Shown one piece after another: positions 50,191-59,752 of a stretch of 64,000 nt of DNA (the stretch's first letter is position 1; each line of letters opens with the position of its first letter). The DNA comes from Mycolicibacterium goodii (GTDB lineage Bacteria > Actinomycetota > Actinomycetes > Mycobacteriales > Mycobacteriaceae): contig NZ_CP012150.1 of the NCBI RefSeq assembly GCF_001187505.1, forward strand, positions 4,340,001 to 4,404,000. The letters run 5' to 3'. The notes under the pieces were generated by a model that had not been told where the DNA came from, did not search any database, and saw nothing but the letters and a program-made list of their open reading frames with translations. A program made the position numbers and the translations under genes.

Positions 50191-50694
50191 TCAGCCGACA
50201 GACGACAGCAGCGACAGGGCCGATCCCTTCGAGATCTGCCAACCGGTGGGGCTGGGGCCGGCGACGAACTGGATGTTCTGCGTCGCGGTGCCACCGGTCG
50301 CGGCCGTGGCCGTCACGTCGGCGTAGGCCACCGGGCCCTGCTGGTCGACGTTGGCCACGGTGAACGTCAGCGGGAATTTGCCCTCGGCGGCGGCACGGTT
50401 GTATGCGCGGTCGGCGGCGATGCTCTCGACACGCCCGATGCCACCCTGGATGTAGGGCGCCTTACCGCTGAACGAACCGCCACCGGCGAGTGCCTGCAGC
50501 GTCTGGATCAGCGGGGTTTCGAGCTCGGGCGCCGGAACCTGGGGCAGCGGAGCACCGAAGACGACCGGCTGGACGGCCGGTGACGTCGACATTCCGCTGG
50601 ATGCAATGGAAGTCACACCCGCCGCTGCTCCGCCGACCACAGCGGCCGCTGCAGCTGCGGTGATGAAGCCGGTAACGAGGGATTTCGGGGTCAC
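50191..50694 (-). CDS. Exported Mtb12/CFP-2-like low-molecular-weight antigen homologue
   Basis: A 167-residue exported protein with a Sec signal (SLVTGFITAAAAAAVVGGAAAGVTSIA) and an Mtb12-family domain (PLIQTLQALAGGGSFSGKAPYIQGGIGRVESIAADRAYNRAAAEGKFPLTFTVANV; GWQISKGSALSLLSS). The GTG at 50694 follows AAGGACAG. It is paralogous to the LppK-like protein encoded immediately downstream. Its promoter is divergent from mpa across 145 bp. The function is unknown. Confidence 0.87.
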   Translation of the reverse strand: MTPKSLVTGFITAAAAAAVVGGAAAGVTSIASSGMSTSPAVQPVVFGAPLPQVPAPELETPLIQTLQALAGGGSFSGKAPYIQGGIGRVESIAADRAYNRAAAEGKFPLTFTVANVDQQGPVAYADVTATAATGGTATQNIQFVAGPSPTGWQISKGSALSLLSSVG

Positions 50695-50839
50695 GACTGT
50701 CCTTTCGATCGGACCTACTGAACTGAGAGGTTAACAGCGGTGCTGGTGTGTCGAGTTCTTAGACCGCACACAAAGGCTGAATCGCCGGTAGCGTTGAAGT
50801 TGTTACTGCACCAACTTGCGGTGCGGGAGGGAGCGCAAT

Positions 50840-52681
50840 ATGAGTGAGTCAGAGCGTTCGGAAGGTTATCCCGAGGGTGTCGTCGGGTCTGAAGCGGGAC
50901 CCCTCTCCAGCGACGATGCCGCCGAGCTGGAGGCATTGCGCCGGGAGGCCGCGATGCTGCGCGAGCAGCTGGAAAACACAGTGGGTCCGCAGAGCGGTTT
51001 GCGAAGTGCCCGAGACGTACATCAGCTGGAGGCGCGGATCGACTCCCTTGCGGCCCGCAACTCCAAGTTGATGGACACCCTCAAGGAAGCCCGACAGCAG
51101 TTACTCGCCCTGCGCGAGGAGGTCGACCGTCTCGGTCAGCCGCCGAGCGGATACGGCGTGCTGCTGGCGACGCACGACGACGACACGGTCGACGTGTTCA
51201 CGTCGGGACGCAAGATGCGCCTGACTTGCTCGCCCAACATCGAGGTCAAGGAGCTCAAGCAGGGCCAGACGGTGCGCCTCAACGAGGCGCTCACCGTGGT
51301 CGAGGCGGGCAACTTCGAGGCCGTGGGTGAGATCAGCACGCTGCGCGAGATCCTCGCCGACGGCCACCGCGCGCTCGTGGTGGGCCACGCCGACGAGGAG
51401 CGCATCGTCTGGCTGGCCGAACCGCTCGTCGCCGCGAAGGACCTGCCCGACGAGCCGAGCGACTACTTCGACGACAGCCGGCCGCGCAAGCTGCGCCCCG
51501 GTGACTCGCTGCTGGTCGACACCAAGGCCGGGTATGCCTTCGAGCGCATCCCCAAGGCCGAGGTCGAGGACCTCGTGCTCGAAGAGGTGCCCGACGTCAG
51601 CTACAACGACATCGGCGGTCTCGGTCGCCAGATCGAGCAGATCCGCGACGCCGTCGAGCTGCCGTTCCTGCACAAGGACCTGTACAAGGAGTACTCGCTG
51701 CGCCCGCCCAAGGGCGTGCTGCTCTACGGTCCGCCCGGTTGCGGCAAGACGCTGATCGCCAAGGCCGTCGCCAACTCGCTGGCGAAGAAGATGGCCGAGG
51801 TCCGCGGCGACGACGCCCGCGAGGCCAAGAGCTACTTCCTCAACATCAAGGGTCCCGAGCTGCTGAACAAGTTCGTCGGTGAGACCGAGCGGCACATCCG
51901 GCTGATCTTCCAGCGCGCTCGGGAGAAGGCCTCCGAGGGCACCCCGGTGATCGTGTTCTTCGACGAGATGGACTCGATCTTCCGCACCCGCGGCACCGGC
52001 GTGAGCTCCGATGTGGAGACGACGGTTGTGCCCCAGCTCCTTTCGGAGATCGACGGTGTCGAGGGCCTGGAGAACGTCATCGTGATCGGCGCCTCCAACC
52101 GCGAGGACATGATCGACCCGGCGATCTTGCGGCCCGGCCGTCTGGACGTCAAGATCAAGATCGAGCGTCCGGATGCCGAAGCCGCGCAGGACATCTTCAG
52201 CAAGTACCTCACCGAGGACCTGCCGGTGCACGCCGACGACCTCACCGAGTTCAACGGCGATCGCGCGCTGACCATCAAGGCGATGATCGAGCGGGTCGTC
52301 GACCGGATGTACGCCGAGATCGACGAGAACCGGTTCCTCGAGGTCACCTACGCCAACGGCGACAAGGAGGTCATGTACTTCAAGGACTTCAACTCGGGCG
52401 CGATGATCCAGAACGTCGTCGACCGGGCCAAGAAGTACGCGATCAAGTCCGTGCTGGAGACCGGTCAGAGGGGTCTGCGGATCCAGCATCTGCTGGACTC
52501 GATCGTCGACGAGTTCGCCGAGAACGAGGACCTGCCCAACACCACCAATCCCGATGACTGGGCCCGGATCTCGGGTAAGAAGGGCGAGCGGATCGTCTAC
52601 ATCCGCACGCTCGTCACCGGCAAGAGTTCGTCGGCCAGCCGTGCTATTGATACCGAGAGCAACCTGGGCCAGTACCTGTAG
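50840..52681 (+). CDS. mpa: Mycobacterial proteasome ATPase Mpa/ARC
   Basis: A 613-residue AAA ATPase that forms a hexamer, binds Pup with its N-terminal coiled coil (residues about 25-95, [19 protein letters not shown]) and feeds substrates to the 20S core. Tandem OB domains follow (about 100-240). Walker A GPPGCGKT is at residues 297-304 and Walker B VIVFFDE at 370-376, and SRH arginines are in RPGRLD. The C-terminus ends QYL, with the penultimate Tyr needed to open the proteasome gate. The ATG at 50840 follows GGGAGGGAG. It is monocistronic and followed by strong hairpins. Confidence 0.97.
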   Translation: MSESERSEGYPEGVVGSEAGPLSSDDAAELEALRREAAMLREQLENTVGPQSGLRSARDVHQLEARIDSLAARNSKLMDTLKEARQQLLALREEVDRLGQPPSGYGVLLATHDDDTVDVFTSGRKMRLTCSPNIEVKELKQGQTVRLNEALTVVEAGNFEAVGEISTLREILADGHRALVVGHADEERIVWLAEPLVAAKDLPDEPSDYFDDSRPRKLRPGDSLLVDTKAGYAFERIPKAEVEDLVLEEVPDVSYNDIGGLGRQIEQIRDAVELPFLHKDLYKEYSLRPPKGVLLYGPPGCGKTLIAKAVANSLAKKMAEVRGDDAREAKSYFLNIKGPELLNKFVGETERHIRLIFQRAREKASEGTPVIVFFDEMDSIFRTRGTGVSSDVETTVVPQLLSEIDGVEGLENVIVIGASNREDMIDPAILRPGRLDVKIKIERPDAEAAQDIFSKYLTEDLPVHADDLTEFNGDRALTIKAMIERVVDRMYAEIDENRFLEVTYANGDKEVMYFKDFNSGAMIQNVVDRAKKYAIKSVLETGQRGLRIQHLLDSIVDEFAENEDLPNTTNPDDWARISGKKGERIVYIRTLVTGKSSSASRAIDTESNLGQYL

Positions 52682-52696
52682 GACAGGCCTGGTTCA

Positions 52697-52733
52697 CCGA
52701 AGCCGGCCCGGGGTTCACCCGGGCCGGCTTCGG
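52697..52733 (+). terminator. Terminator hairpin after mpa
   Basis: A perfect 16-bp stem (52697-52712 with 52718-52733) has a 5-base loop GTTCA and begins 15 bp after the mpa stop. It is very GC-rich, with no T-run. Confidence 0.85.
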
Positions 52734-52741
52734 CGTGTTCA

Positions 52742-52776
52742 CCCCGCGCCGGCTTGCGCACGCGCGCGGCGCGGGG
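52742..52776 (+). terminator. Second hairpin downstream of mpa
   Basis: A 10-bp GC stem (52742-52751 with 52767-52776) has a 15-base loop, 8 bp after the first hairpin. It may back up termination. The rest of the 361-bp mpa-ectA gap is AT-richer leader and promoter DNA. Confidence 0.5.
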
Positions 52777-52832
52777 AAAGTGACAAATCCCACTGATTTC
52801 GTCGTCGATCCGTAGTGGTACGTATGTACGAA

Positions 52833-52851
52833 GATAACGATTCGATAACGA
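52833..52851 (+). promoter_or_regulatory. Phased direct repeat upstream of ectABCD
   Basis: GATAACGA occurs at 52833-52840 and 52844-52851, 11 bp start to start (one helical turn), just after the partial palindrome GTACGTATGTAC (52818-52829). Direct repeats at this spacing are typical of OmpR-type response-regulator sites. The ectA ATG is 191 bp further on, leaving room for a long leader. The assignment to osmotic control is inference. Confidence 0.4.
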
Positions 52852-53042
52852 CGACGATCTTGTTCGCGGCGCGCAAACATTCGTCATAACCGCAGATCAA
52901 ACCCCATGTGGCGGCGTCGATTCCGCCCCAGGGCGGCGTTGAGCAGCTTGATCCTGCTGTCCCGATGTGTTTACGGTTCGAGGCACCGATGACTTGTACT
53001 GACGATGTTCGCTAACTGTTCGGTGGTGACTTTCAAGTAGTT

Positions 53043-53594
53043 ATGCGTGTTCTCGAAAGCGTGCCGGGGCGCAATTCCCGGACCCTGAATTTGCGTGCCC
53101 CGCAGAGCGGCGACGCAATCGGCATCCGCGACATCGCGGCGGCCACCGGAGTTCTCGATCTGAATTCCACTTACGCCTATCTTCTGCTGGCGACAGATTT
53201 CTCTGCGACGTCGATCGTCGCCGAAAGTGATGGTGACCTGCAGGGTTTCATCACGGGTTACCACCCGCCGCCACGACCGGACGTGTTGTTCGTCTGGCAG
53301 GTCGCGGTCGCACCCTCGGCGCAGGGCACGGGTCTGGCCAGCGCGATGATCGACAACCTGGTCGAACGGGTGCGCGCCGACCGCGGTGGGCGACCGGTCA
53401 CGGTCGAGGCCACCGTGTCACCGGGTAACACCGCATCGCGGGCCTTCTTCGGGGCGTTCGCCCGTCGTCACGACGTGCCGCTGATCGAGCGGCCACATTT
53501 CGATTCCGAGCTCCTCGACGCCGATGGCGCGCACGAGGATGAGCCGATCCTGAGGATCGGCCCGATCGGGGTTCGCAGCGCCGTCGCGCGCTGA
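53043..53594 (+). CDS. ectA: L-2,4-diaminobutyrate N-acetyltransferase EctA
   Basis: A 183-residue GNAT acetyltransferase catalysing the second step of ectoine synthesis (acetyl-CoA plus diaminobutyrate to N-gamma-acetyl-diaminobutyrate). EctA hallmarks are the N-terminal DLNSTYAYLLLATDFSATSIVAE, the acetyl-CoA loop VAVAPSAQGTGLASAMIDNLV, and ATVSPGNTASRAFFGAFARRH. The ATG at 53043 has only a weak Shine-Dalgarno sequence. It is the first gene of ectABCD, 64 bp before ectB. Confidence 0.95.
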   Translation: MRVLESVPGRNSRTLNLRAPQSGDAIGIRDIAAATGVLDLNSTYAYLLLATDFSATSIVAESDGDLQGFITGYHPPPRPDVLFVWQVAVAPSAQGTGLASAMIDNLVERVRADRGGRPVTVEATVSPGNTASRAFFGAFARRHDVPLIERPHFDSELLDADGAHEDEPILRIGPIGVRSAVAR

Positions 53595-53658
53595 AAACCC
53601 GGAAATTGTTGTATCTCAACCTGTTTGATCAACCGATTCCATCGGAGGATTGTTTTTC

Positions 53659-54945
53659 GTGTTGCTCGCTGAAAATACCCAACTGACCGAGTCCGACCTG
53701 CCCGAGGTCTTCAGCACCGTCGAATCCGAGGTCCGCAGCTACTGCCGCGGCTGGCCCGCGGTCATGGACACCGCAGAAGACTCATGGGTGACCGACACCG
53801 AGGGTCGCCGCTACGTCGACTTCTTCGCCGGCGCCGGTGCGCTGAACTACGGCCACAACAACCCGAAACTCAAAGCGTCGCTGCTCGATTACCTCGCCTC
53901 GGACGGAATCGTGCACTCGCTGGACATGGCGACGGAGGCCAAGCAGAAATTCCTGGAGACGTTCCGGCGGGTCGTCCTGCAGCCGCGCGGGCTGGACTAC
54001 AAGGTGCAGTTCCCCGGGCCCACCGGCGCCAACGCGGTCGAATCGGCGCTCAAGCTCGCCAGGAAGGTGACCGGGCGCGAGTCGGTCATCAGCTTCACCA
54101 ACGCCTTCCACGGCATGACGCTGGGCGCGCTGTCGGTCACCGGCAACTCGATGAAGCGGGCAGGCGCGGGCATTCCGCTCGTGCACGCCACTCCCATGCC
54201 GTACGACAACTACTTCGGCGGCGTCACCGAGGACTTCCAGTGGTTCGGACGCGTCCTCGACGACTCCGGCAGCGGCCTGAACCGTCCCGCCGCGGTGATC
54301 GTCGAAACCGTCCAGGGCGAGGGCGGCCTCAACGTCGCCCGCGTCGAATGGCTGCAGGCGCTTGCGGATCTGTGCCGCACCCGCGACATCCTGCTCATCG
54401 TCGACGACGTGCAGATGGGCTGCGGCCGCACCGGACCGTTCTTCAGCTTCGAAGCCGCCGGTATCGTCCCCGACATCGTGACACTGTCGAAGTCGGTCAG
54501 CGGTTACGGCCTGCCGATGGCGCTCACCCTGTTCCGTCGTGATCTCGACGTGTGGGCGCCCGGCGAGCACAACGGCACGTTCCGCGGCCACAACCCGGCC
54601 TTCGTCACCGCCACGGAGGCGCTGGAAACCTATTGGCAGAATGACGAATTCAGCACCGAAACCCTGCTCAAGGGCGAGCTGATCCGCACCCGACTCGAAC
54701 AGATCGCCGACCGGTACGACGGTGTGACCGCGCGTGGGCGCGGGATGGCCCAAGGGCTGAAGTTCGCCGACACCGACCGCGCGGCCGAGGTGTGCAGGGC
54801 CGCGTTCGACCGCGGCGCGCTCATGGAGACCAGCGGGCCCTCCGATGAGGTCGTCAAACTCCTGCCGCCCCTGACCACGTCGCGTGAAGACCTGGAATCC
54901 GGTCTGGACATCCTGGCCGAATCGATCGCAGTCACCTTGAGCTGA
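53659..54945 (+). CDS. ectB: Diaminobutyrate-2-oxoglutarate transaminase EctB
   Basis: A 428-residue class III PLP aminotransferase converting L-aspartate-beta-semialdehyde to diaminobutyrate with glutamate. PLP-site features are GPTGANAVESALKLAR, FHGMTLGALSVTGN, VIVETVQGEGGLN, the Asp in LLIVDDVQMGCGRTG and the Schiff-base Lys in VTLSKSVSGYGLP. The start is taken as the GTG at 53659, 10 bases after GGAGG; a TTG at 53650 abuts the Shine-Dalgarno sequence. It is the second gene of the operon. Confidence 0.95.
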   Translation: MLLAENTQLTESDLPEVFSTVESEVRSYCRGWPAVMDTAEDSWVTDTEGRRYVDFFAGAGALNYGHNNPKLKASLLDYLASDGIVHSLDMATEAKQKFLETFRRVVLQPRGLDYKVQFPGPTGANAVESALKLARKVTGRESVISFTNAFHGMTLGALSVTGNSMKRAGAGIPLVHATPMPYDNYFGGVTEDFQWFGRVLDDSGSGLNRPAAVIVETVQGEGGLNVARVEWLQALADLCRTRDILLIVDDVQMGCGRTGPFFSFEAAGIVPDIVTLSKSVSGYGLPMALTLFRRDLDVWAPGEHNGTFRGHNPAFVTATEALETYWQNDEFSTETLLKGELIRTRLEQIADRYDGVTARGRGMAQGLKFADTDRAAEVCRAAFDRGALMETSGPSDEVVKLLPPLTTSREDLESGLDILAESIAVTLS

Positions 54946-54955
54946 GGGAGAACAC

Positions 54956-55348
54956 ATGATTGTCCGTACCACCGATGAGATCACCGGCACCGACCGCGAC
55001 GTCAGCGTCGGCACCTGGCGGTCCAAGCGCATCATCCTGGCCGACGACGGGGTCGGCTTCTCGTTCCACGAGACCACCATCGACTCCGGATCGGTCAACG
55101 AGTACCGCTACGAGCACCACGTCGAGGCCGTCTGGGTCGTCGAGGGCACCGGCAGGCTGACCAACCTGGAGACGGGCGACGAGTACAAGCTCGCACCCGG
55201 CACCATGTACCTGCTCAACGGCCATGAGCGCCACCGGGTTACGTGCGAGCAGCAGCTGCGCATGCTGTGTGTCTTCAACCCGCCGGTCACCGGTCAGGAA
55301 GTGCACGACGAAACCGGCGCGTACCCGCCGCCGCAGTCGGTCGCCTGA
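54956..55348 (+). CDS. ectC: Ectoine synthase EctC
   Basis: A 130-residue cupin that cyclises N-gamma-acetyl-diaminobutyrate to ectoine. Signature stretches are MIVRTTDEITGTDRDVSVGTWRSKRIIL, the iron-binding EYRYEHHVEAVWVVEGTG and GTMYLLNGHERHRV. The length is typical. The ATG follows GAGGGAG, 10 bp after the ectB stop. Confidence 0.96.
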   Translation: MIVRTTDEITGTDRDVSVGTWRSKRIILADDGVGFSFHETTIDSGSVNEYRYEHHVEAVWVVEGTGRLTNLETGDEYKLAPGTMYLLNGHERHRVTCEQQLRMLCVFNPPVTGQEVHDETGAYPPPQSVA

Positions 55349-55359
55349 GGAAGGAGATC

Positions 55360-56271
55360 ATGACCACCACCCAGCCCACGCGCACGACCTCGTACACCCG
55401 TCACGATCCGTACCCGACGCGGCTTTCGCACGCGATCGACCCGATCCCGCGTGTCGACCCCACGGTGTGGGGCAGCGAAGCCGACGGTCCGCTGAATCGG
55501 AAGGTCCTCGACCACTTCTCGTCGCAGGGCTACCTGGTGCGGCCCGACACCGTCGCCGACGACCGGCTGACGCCGCTGCGTCAGGAGCTCGACCGGATCG
55601 CCGCGGACCTCGACGACGACGACCCGCGGGTCATCCGCGAACCGGGCGGCACCATCCGCTCGATCTTCGAACCCCACCTGCTCAGCGACCTTGTCGCGCA
55701 GGTGGTCCGGCTCGACACCGTGCTGCCGGTCGCCCGGCAGCTGCTGGGCAGCGATGTCTACATCCACCAGGCCCGCATCAACCTGATGCCCGGGTTCACC
55801 GGGACGGGCTTCTACTGGCATTCCGACTTCGAGACCTGGCACGCCGAGGACGGCATGCCTGCGATCCGGGCCGTGTCGTGTTCGATCGCGCTGACCCGCA
55901 ACTACCCGTACAACGGGTCGCTGATGGTGATCCCCGGATCCCACCAGACGTTCTATCCGTGCGTGGGCGAGACCCCGCAGGACAACCACGACACGTCGCT
56001 GGTGGCCCAGACCGTCGGCGTCCCCGACGAGACGACCCTGACCAAGGCCGTCGACCAGACCGGCATCGACCAGTTCACCGGAGCCGCCGGGTCGGCGCTG
56101 TGGTTCGACGCCAACCTTCTGCACGGGTCCGGGTCCAACATCACGCCGCTGCCACGGTCCAATGTGTTCCTGGTGTTCAACTCCGTCGACAACGCGTTAC
56201 AGGAGCCGTTCGCGGCCCCGCGGCGAAGGCCCGAATACCTGGCAGCCCGACGGGCCGAGCCCGTCACATAG
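55360..56271 (+). CDS. ectD: Ectoine 5-hydroxylase EctD
   Basis: A 303-residue Fe(II)/2-oxoglutarate dioxygenase making 5-hydroxyectoine. The iron ligands H154 and D156 lie in FYWHSDFETWHAEDGMP, the EctD signature, and the distal H255 lies in LLHGSGSN. GSLMVIPGSH is also present. The ATG at 55360 follows AAGGAG. Last gene of ectABCD, it stops 9 bp before dop, so read-through into the proteasome genes is possible. Confidence 0.95.
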   Translation: MTTTQPTRTTSYTRHDPYPTRLSHAIDPIPRVDPTVWGSEADGPLNRKVLDHFSSQGYLVRPDTVADDRLTPLRQELDRIAADLDDDDPRVIREPGGTIRSIFEPHLLSDLVAQVVRLDTVLPVARQLLGSDVYIHQARINLMPGFTGTGFYWHSDFETWHAEDGMPAIRAVSCSIALTRNYPYNGSLMVIPGSHQTFYPCVGETPQDNHDTSLVAQTVGVPDETTLTKAVDQTGIDQFTGAAGSALWFDANLLHGSGSNITPLPRSNVFLVFNSVDNALQEPFAAPRRRPEYLAARRAEPVT

Positions 56272-56280
56272 GCTGATCCC

Positions 56281-57789
56281 ATGCAACGGATTATCGGAAC
56301 TGAGGTCGAGTACGGTATCTCCTCACCGTCCGATCCGACCGCCAATCCGATCTTGACATCGACGCAGGCGGTCCTGGCGTACGCGGCGGCCGCGGGAATC
56401 CAGCGTGCCAAGCGCACGCGGTGGGATTACGAGGTGGAATCCCCGCTGCGCGACGCGCGCGGATTCGACCTGTCGCGGTCGTCGGGACCGCCGCCGATCG
56501 TCGACGCCGACGAGGTCGGCGCGGCCAACATGATCCTCACCAACGGCGCCCGGCTCTACGTCGACCACGCGCATCCGGAGTACTCGGCCCCCGAGTGCAC
56601 CGACCCGATGGACGCCGTGATCTGGGACAAGGCCGGTGAGCGGGTCATGGAGGCCGCCGCGCGGCACGTCGCGAGCGTCCCCGGCGCCGCCAAGCTGCAG
56701 CTGTACAAGAACAACGTCGACGGCAAGGGCGCCTCCTACGGTTCGCACGAGAACTACCTGATGAGCCGTCAGACGCCGTTCTCGGCGGTCATCGCGGGCC
56801 TGACGCCGTTCATGGTGTCGCGGCAGGTGGTGACCGGGTCGGGCCGCGTCGGCATCGGACCCTCCGGCGACGAGCCGGGCTTCCAGCTGTCGCAGCGCGC
56901 CGACTACATCGAGGTCGAGGTCGGGCTGGAGACCACGCTCAAGCGCGGCATCATCAACACCCGCGACGAACCGCACGCCGATGCCGACAAGTACCGGCGG
57001 CTGCACGTCATCATCGGCGATGCGAACCTCGCCGAGACCTCCACCTACCTCAAGCTGGGCGCCACGTCGCTGGTCCTCGACCTCATCGAGGAGGGCCACC
57101 AGATCGGCATCGACCTGTCCGACCTCGCGCTCGCCCGGCCCGTGCACGCGGTGCATGTCATCAGCCGCGACCCGTCGCTGCGCGCCACGGTCGCGCTCGC
57201 CGACGGCCGCGAGCTGACCGCACTTGCGCTGCAACGCATCTACCTCGACCGCGTCGCCAAGCTGGTGGACAGCCGCGATCCCGATCCGCGGGCGAATCAC
57301 GTCGTCGAGACCTGGGCAAACGTCCTCGACCTGCTGGAACGGGATCCGATGGAGTGTGCCGAGATTCTCGACTGGCCCGCGAAGCTGCGGTTGCTGGAAG
57401 GCTTCCGTCAGCGCGAGAACCTGACGTGGCAGGCACCGCGTCTGCATCTGGTGGATTTGCAGTACTCGGATGTGCGGCTCGACAAGGGGTTGTACAACCG
57501 GCTGGTGGCACGTGGGTCGATGAAACGGCTGGTCACCGAGCAGCAAGTGCTAGATGCGGTCGAGAACCCGCCCACCGACACACGCGCCTACTTCCGCGGG
57601 GAGTGCCTGCGCCGGTTCGGGGCGGACATCGCCGCGGCCAGCTGGGACTCGGTGATCTTCGACCTCGGGGGCGATTCGCTCGTCCGGATTCCAACCCTGG
57701 AACCGCTGCGCGGGAGCAAGGCACATGTGGGCGCGTTGCTGGATTCCGTGGACAGCGCCGTCGAACTCGTGGAGCAACTCACCAACTGA
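56281..57789 (+). CDS. dop: Deamidase/depupylase of Pup, Dop
   Basis: A 502-residue glutamine-synthetase-like enzyme. The N-terminus [35 protein letters not shown] contains the Dop-specific loop absent from PafA. Shared nucleotide-site segments are [39 protein letters not shown] and [19 protein letters not shown]. Dop converts the C-terminal Gln of Pup to Glu and also removes Pup from proteins. It is directly downstream of ectD and 107 bp upstream of pup. Confidence 0.96.
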   Translation: MQRIIGTEVEYGISSPSDPTANPILTSTQAVLAYAAAAGIQRAKRTRWDYEVESPLRDARGFDLSRSSGPPPIVDADEVGAANMILTNGARLYVDHAHPEYSAPECTDPMDAVIWDKAGERVMEAAARHVASVPGAAKLQLYKNNVDGKGASYGSHENYLMSRQTPFSAVIAGLTPFMVSRQVVTGSGRVGIGPSGDEPGFQLSQRADYIEVEVGLETTLKRGIINTRDEPHADADKYRRLHVIIGDANLAETSTYLKLGATSLVLDLIEEGHQIGIDLSDLALARPVHAVHVISRDPSLRATVALADGRELTALALQRIYLDRVAKLVDSRDPDPRANHVVETWANVLDLLERDPMECAEILDWPAKLRLLEGFRQRENLTWQAPRLHLVDLQYSDVRLDKGLYNRLVARGSMKRLVTEQQVLDAVENPPTDTRAYFRGECLRRFGADIAAASWDSVIFDLGGDSLVRIPTLEPLRGSKAHVGALLDSVDSAVELVEQLTN

Positions 57790-57896
57790 ATGCCCCAGTC
57801 GGTGCGCTATCCCGGGCAATTCGGATGGCGACCGGTACTGTGGAAGGACCGGCAGGGCAGTTGTGGGCCCGCCGAAGACAATTGCAGGAGGCAGCG

Positions 57897-58091
57897 ATGG
57901 CTCAGGAGCAGACCAAGCGTGGCGGTGGCGGCGGAGAGGACGACGACCTTTCCGGTGCTTCGGCCGCCGGCCAGGAGCGTCGCGAGAAACTCGCCGAAGA
58001 GACCGACGACCTGCTGGATGAGATCGACGACGTTCTCGAGGAGAACGCCGAGGACTTCGTGCGCGCATACGTGCAAAAGGGCGGCCAGTGA
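57897..58091 (+). CDS. pup: Prokaryotic ubiquitin-like protein Pup
   Basis: A 64-residue intrinsically disordered tag. The N-terminus [17 protein letters not shown] engages Mpa. The middle ([34 protein letters not shown]) forms the helix bound by the Mpa coiled coil. The C-terminus is GGQ, requiring deamidation by Dop before PafA ligation. The ATG at 57897 follows AGGAGG. Its stop overlaps the GTG of prcB (GTGA). Confidence 0.97.
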   Translation: MAQEQTKRGGGGGEDDDLSGASAAGQERREKLAEETDDLLDEIDDVLEENAEDFVRAYVQKGGQ

Positions 58092-58999
58092 CCTGGCGCG
58101 AGAACCTGCCCTTCACCCAACCGACCCTCCCCACATCCGGAATACCGTCTGTCCCTGTCGACCTGTCCTCGTTCTCTGAACTGTTGAGCCGACAGGCCCC
58201 CGAGCTGCTGCCGGTCAATCGGGTCGCCTACGGGGCGAACCCGGTCGGCCCGACCGATGCCGTGCCGCACGGCACGACCATCGTCGCGCTGAAGTACCCG
58301 GGCGGCGTCCTGATCGCCGGCGACCGCCGGTCGACGCAGGGCAACATGATCGCGGGCCGTGACGTGCAGAAGGTGTACATCACCGACGACTACACCGCGA
58401 CGGGCATCGCGGGCACCGCGGCCATCGCGGTGGAGTTCGCCCGCCTGTACGCCGTCGAGCTCGAACACTACGAGAAGCTCGAGGGCGTCCCGCTGACCTT
58501 CCGCGGCAAGGTCAACCGGCTGGCGATCATGGTGCGCGGCAACCTCGGTGCGGCACTGCAGGGTTTCGTGGCGCTGCCGCTGCTGGTGGGCTACGACCTC
58601 GATGATCCGAACCCCGACGGCGCGGGGCGCATCGTGTCCTTCGACGCCGCGGGCGGCTGGAACATCGAGGAAGAGGGCTACCAGTCGGTGGGCTCGGGCT
58701 CGATTTTCGCCAAGTCGTCGATGAAGAAGCTGTATTCGCAGGTTTCCGACGCGGATTCGGCGCTCAAGGTCGCCGTCGAGGCGCTCTACGACGCGGCCGA
58801 CGACGACTCCGCCACCGGCGGTCCGGACCTGGTGCGCGGCATCTACCCGACCGCGGTGACCATCGGCGCCGACGGGGCCGAGGAGGTACCCGAGCCGCGG
58901 ATCGCCGACCTGGCCCGCGAGGTCATCGAAAGCCGCTCCCGTACCGACACTTTCGGGCCCGACGCCCGCCGGGGCATTGATGCGCGAGGAGATTCGTGA
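58088..58999 (+). CDS. prcB: 20S proteasome beta subunit PrcB
   Basis: A 303-residue beta subunit. An approximately 62-residue propeptide ends VPHG, with autocleavage exposing the catalytic Thr63 ([30 protein letters not shown]). The conserved Lys and Asp/Ser network ([21 protein letters not shown]) is intact. The GTG start at 58088 overlaps the pup stop. Fourteen copies form the inner rings of the core particle. The end overlaps prcA by 4 bp. Confidence 0.96.
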   Translation: MTWRENLPFTQPTLPTSGIPSVPVDLSSFSELLSRQAPELLPVNRVAYGANPVGPTDAVPHGTTIVALKYPGGVLIAGDRRSTQGNMIAGRDVQKVYITDDYTATGIAGTAAIAVEFARLYAVELEHYEKLEGVPLTFRGKVNRLAIMVRGNLGAALQGFVALPLLVGYDLDDPNPDGAGRIVSFDAAGGWNIEEEGYQSVGSGSIFAKSSMKKLYSQVSDADSALKVAVEALYDAADDDSATGGPDLVRGIYPTAVTIGADGAEEVPEPRIADLAREVIESRSRTDTFGPDARRGIDARGDS

Positions 59000-59730
59000 G
59001 CTTCCCGTACTTCATATCGCCCGAGCAGGCGATGCGCGAGCGTTCCGAGCTCGCACGCAAAGGTATCGCCAGGGGGCGCAGCGTGGTGGCGCTCGCGTAC
59101 TCCGCGGGTGTCCTGTTCGTCGCCGAGAACCCGTCGCGGTCGCTGCAGAAGGTCAGTGAGCTCTACGACCGGGTGGGCTTCGCGGCCGTCGGCCGGTTCA
59201 ACGAGTTCGACAACCTGCGCCGCGGCGGCATCCAGTTCGCCGACACACGCGGCTACGCCTACGACCGGCGCGATGTGACCGGCAGGCAGCTGGCCAACGT
59301 GTACGCCCAGACCCTCGGCACGATCTTCACCGAGCAGGCCAAGCCCTACGAGGTGGAGCTGTGCGTGGCCGAGGTCGCGCACTACGGCGAGACCAAACCA
59401 CCGGAGCTCTACCGCATCACCTACGACGGGTCGATCGCCGACGAGCCGCACTTCGTGGTGATGGGCGGCACCACCGAGCCGATCATCGCCGCGCTCAACG
59501 AGTCCTACACGGAGAACGCGAGCCTGGAGGACGCCGTGAGCATCGCCGTCAAGGCGTTGTCCGCGAGCGCCGAAGGGGCCGAGCCCCGCACGCTGGGCCC
59601 GTTGACCCTTGAGGTCGCGGTCCTCGACGCGGGCAGGCCCCGTCGCGCGTTCCGCCGGATCACCGGCGCGGCCCTTGATGCGTTGCTGCCCGCGGCGCCG
59701 CAGCCGGATTCCGACAAACCCGCGCAATAG
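58996..59730 (+). CDS. prcA: 20S proteasome alpha subunit PrcA
   Basis: A 244-residue alpha subunit. The N-terminal gate segment [38 protein letters not shown] is typical. It has no catalytic Thr. Seven copies form each outer ring, and Lys residues in the pocket accept the Mpa C-terminus. The GTG start overlaps the prcB stop. The acidic C-terminal tail (QPDSDKPAQ) is variable. Confidence 0.96.
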   Translation: MSFPYFISPEQAMRERSELARKGIARGRSVVALAYSAGVLFVAENPSRSLQKVSELYDRVGFAAVGRFNEFDNLRRGGIQFADTRGYAYDRRDVTGRQLANVYAQTLGTIFTEQAKPYEVELCVAEVAHYGETKPPELYRITYDGSIADEPHFVVMGGTTEPIIAALNESYTENASLEDAVSIAVKALSASAEGAEPRTLGPLTLEVAVLDAGRPRRAFRRITGAALDALLPAAPQPDSDKPAQ

Positions 59731-59752
59731 TCCGATCGGTCAGGGCGATCGG

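Noticed and set aside
51101..52489. 462-codon minus-strand open frame inside mpa
   Set aside because: It is an antisense shadow of the highly conserved AAA ATPase; its repetitive Leu/Asp/Val composition mirrors mpa codon bias.
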